Source of the DNA: CAIOSQ01 sp044359885
GTDB taxonomy: Bacteria; Pseudomonadota; Alphaproteobacteria; CACIAM-22H2
Assembly: GCA_044359885.1 (NCBI GenBank)
Contig: JBIKLI010000242.1
Coordinates: 1-6,955 of the forward strand
Direction: 5' to 3'
DNA: 6,955 bases
This document shows positions 6,253-6,955 of this stretch, in pieces. Positions within the stretch are counted from its first letter, which is position 1. Each line of letters starts with the position of its first letter. The translations under genes were made by a program, and so were the position numbers. Under the pieces are notes generated by a model that saw nothing but the letters and a program-made list of their open reading frames with translations, was not told where the DNA came from and ran no database searches.

Positions 6253-6955
6253 TCAGCGGCGGACGCCGGGCGCCGCGATCGGCAGGTCGCGCCCGCGCCA
6301 GGCGAGATAGAATTCCAGTGCCAGGTATTCCGGGCTGCCGCTGGCGAAAGGCTCGGCGCCGAGCGCGGTGTTGCACCAGGCGAACATGCGATGGACCGAC
6401 GCCATCGATCGCCACATCAGCCGGTAGATCGGAAAGCCGTCGATCTGGCCCTGGCTGATCGTGTCGCCGCGCAGCTTCGCCCCCGCCAGCGCGTCATGGC
6501 ACTGCGCGCAGGCGAGGTTGAGCTGCCCGCGCCGCGTCGCGAAGAATTCGCGACCCCGCTCGAAGAACGGCCTCGCCGGCCCTTCGATGTCGACGTCCCG
6601 GCGCTGGCCTTCCGCGGCGCGGGCGAGGAACGCCGTCAGCGCCAGCATGTCCTCGCTCTCCCGCCCGAGCGGCGGCGCGCCGAGCTTGTCGCGCCGCATG
6701 GCGTCGATCGCGCCGGCGAGGTCGACGATCCCGCCCCGCGCCGCCTCGTGGCGCGGATAGCGGGCCGCCATCGCGCCGATCGATCCGTCTTCGTGGCAGG
6801 TGGCGCAGGCGCGGCCGGCATCGCCCACAGGCCGATGGAACAGTTCGCGGCCACGATCCACGGCGAACATGCCGGGATTGAGGAACTCGTCCTCCTGCAG
6901 GCGGCGTGTGGCCGCGCCGAGATAGGCCGCGCCCGAACGCGCGGCGCCGTTCTCC
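6253..6955 (-). CDS. soxA: SoxA, dihaem cytochrome subunit of L-cysteine S-thiosulfotransferase (5' end outside the window)
   Basis: SoxA pairs with SoxX in the periplasm. SoxAX oxidatively joins thiosulfate to the carrier cysteine of SoxY, the first step of the Sox thiosulfate-oxidation pathway, passing electrons to c-type cytochromes. The window shows the last 233 residues; the frame is still open at the right edge, so the signal peptide is missing. Two haem sites are present: CATCH (bases 6793-6807) and CAQCH (6496-6510). The strongly diagnostic SoxA block follows the second: LRGDTISQGQIDGFPIYRL, then WRSMASVHRMFAWCNTAL. The cysteine in AWCNT (6373-6375) matches the family's conserved cysteine, which ligates haem 2 and carries the persulfide. 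The product ends in the family-typical LPIAAPGVRR. Both haem sites are kept, so this is a dihaem SoxA rather than a form that lost haem 1. The visible part lacks nothing expected. soxX, soxY, soxZ and soxB would have to lie upstream, outside the window. Confidence 0.95.
   Translation of the reverse strand, partial: ENGAARSGAAYLGAATRRLQEDEFLNPGMFAVDRGRELFHRPVGDAGRACATCHEDGSIGAMAARYPRHEAARGGIVDLAGAIDAMRRDKLGAPPLGRESEDMLALTAFLARAAEGQRRDVDIEGPARPFFERGREFFATRRGQLNLACAQCHDALAGAKLRGDTISQGQIDGFPIYRLMWRSMASVHRMFAWCNTALGAEPFASGSPEYLALEFYLAWRGRDLPIAAPGVRR

Noticed and set aside
2045..6415. A 1456-codon open frame on the minus strand
   Set aside because: It crosses clearly recognised genes on both strands (permease, kelch, Sel1, cytochrome, soxA) and its translation is Arg/Ala/Pro/Gly-rich with no domain. 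It is a shadow frame caused by high GC.
1..6955. CRISPR array, tRNA/rRNA genes, insertion sequences, phage genes or a defence system
   Set aside because: I saw no regularly spaced repeats, no transposase, integrase or tRNA-like sequence, and no terminal repeats; the window is accounted for by ordinary metabolic and exported-protein genes.

Overview
This is a GC-rich window (roughly 70% G+C by eye) holding seven protein-coding genes packed almost end to end. The codon use, the short ATGA overlaps, the dipeptide-type ABC transporter and the Sox (sulfur oxidation) gene suggest a high-GC Gram-negative bacterium, most likely an alphaproteobacterium of the Rhodospirillales type. That placement is inference: the window has no rRNA or other marker gene.

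Left block, + strand, 31-2935: three genes of a peptide/nickel-type (Dpp/Opp) ABC importer. They are an ATPase of the DppF/OppF type, a DppC/OppC-type permease and a DppB/OppB-type permease. Each junction is a 4-base ATGA stop/start overlap, so they are almost certainly one translationally coupled operon. The order ATPase-C-B is reversed from the usual B-C-D-F. No substrate-binding protein is visible; it and the second ATPase domain (OppD type) would lie upstream, outside the window.

Middle block, + strand, 3002-4854: two predicted exported proteins. The first is a six-kelch-repeat beta-propeller with a twin-arginine-like signal peptide. The second is a small Sel1-repeat (TPR-like) protein that starts at a TTG codon. 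They may be co-transcribed. Their functions are not known, and their link to the transporter is positional only.

Right block, - strand, 4861-6955: the 3' end of a sulfur-oxidation operon. soxA (5' end outside the window) encodes the dihaem subunit of the SoxAX thiosulfate-loading enzyme. It is followed 93 bases later by a membrane-anchored cytochrome c with three CXXCH haem sites. That gene is the last of its strand and ends 6 bases from the converging Sel1 gene. The likely picture is that electrons released when SoxAX loads thiosulfate onto the SoxYZ carrier leave through c-type cytochromes, with the trihaem protein as a candidate membrane-side acceptor.

I found no RNA genes, CRISPR arrays, insertion sequences or long repeats, and no untranslated stretch longer than about 95 bases. 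The most noteworthy points are the soxA-trihaem cytochrome pairing, the Tat-type kelch protein, and the reversed order of the transporter genes.
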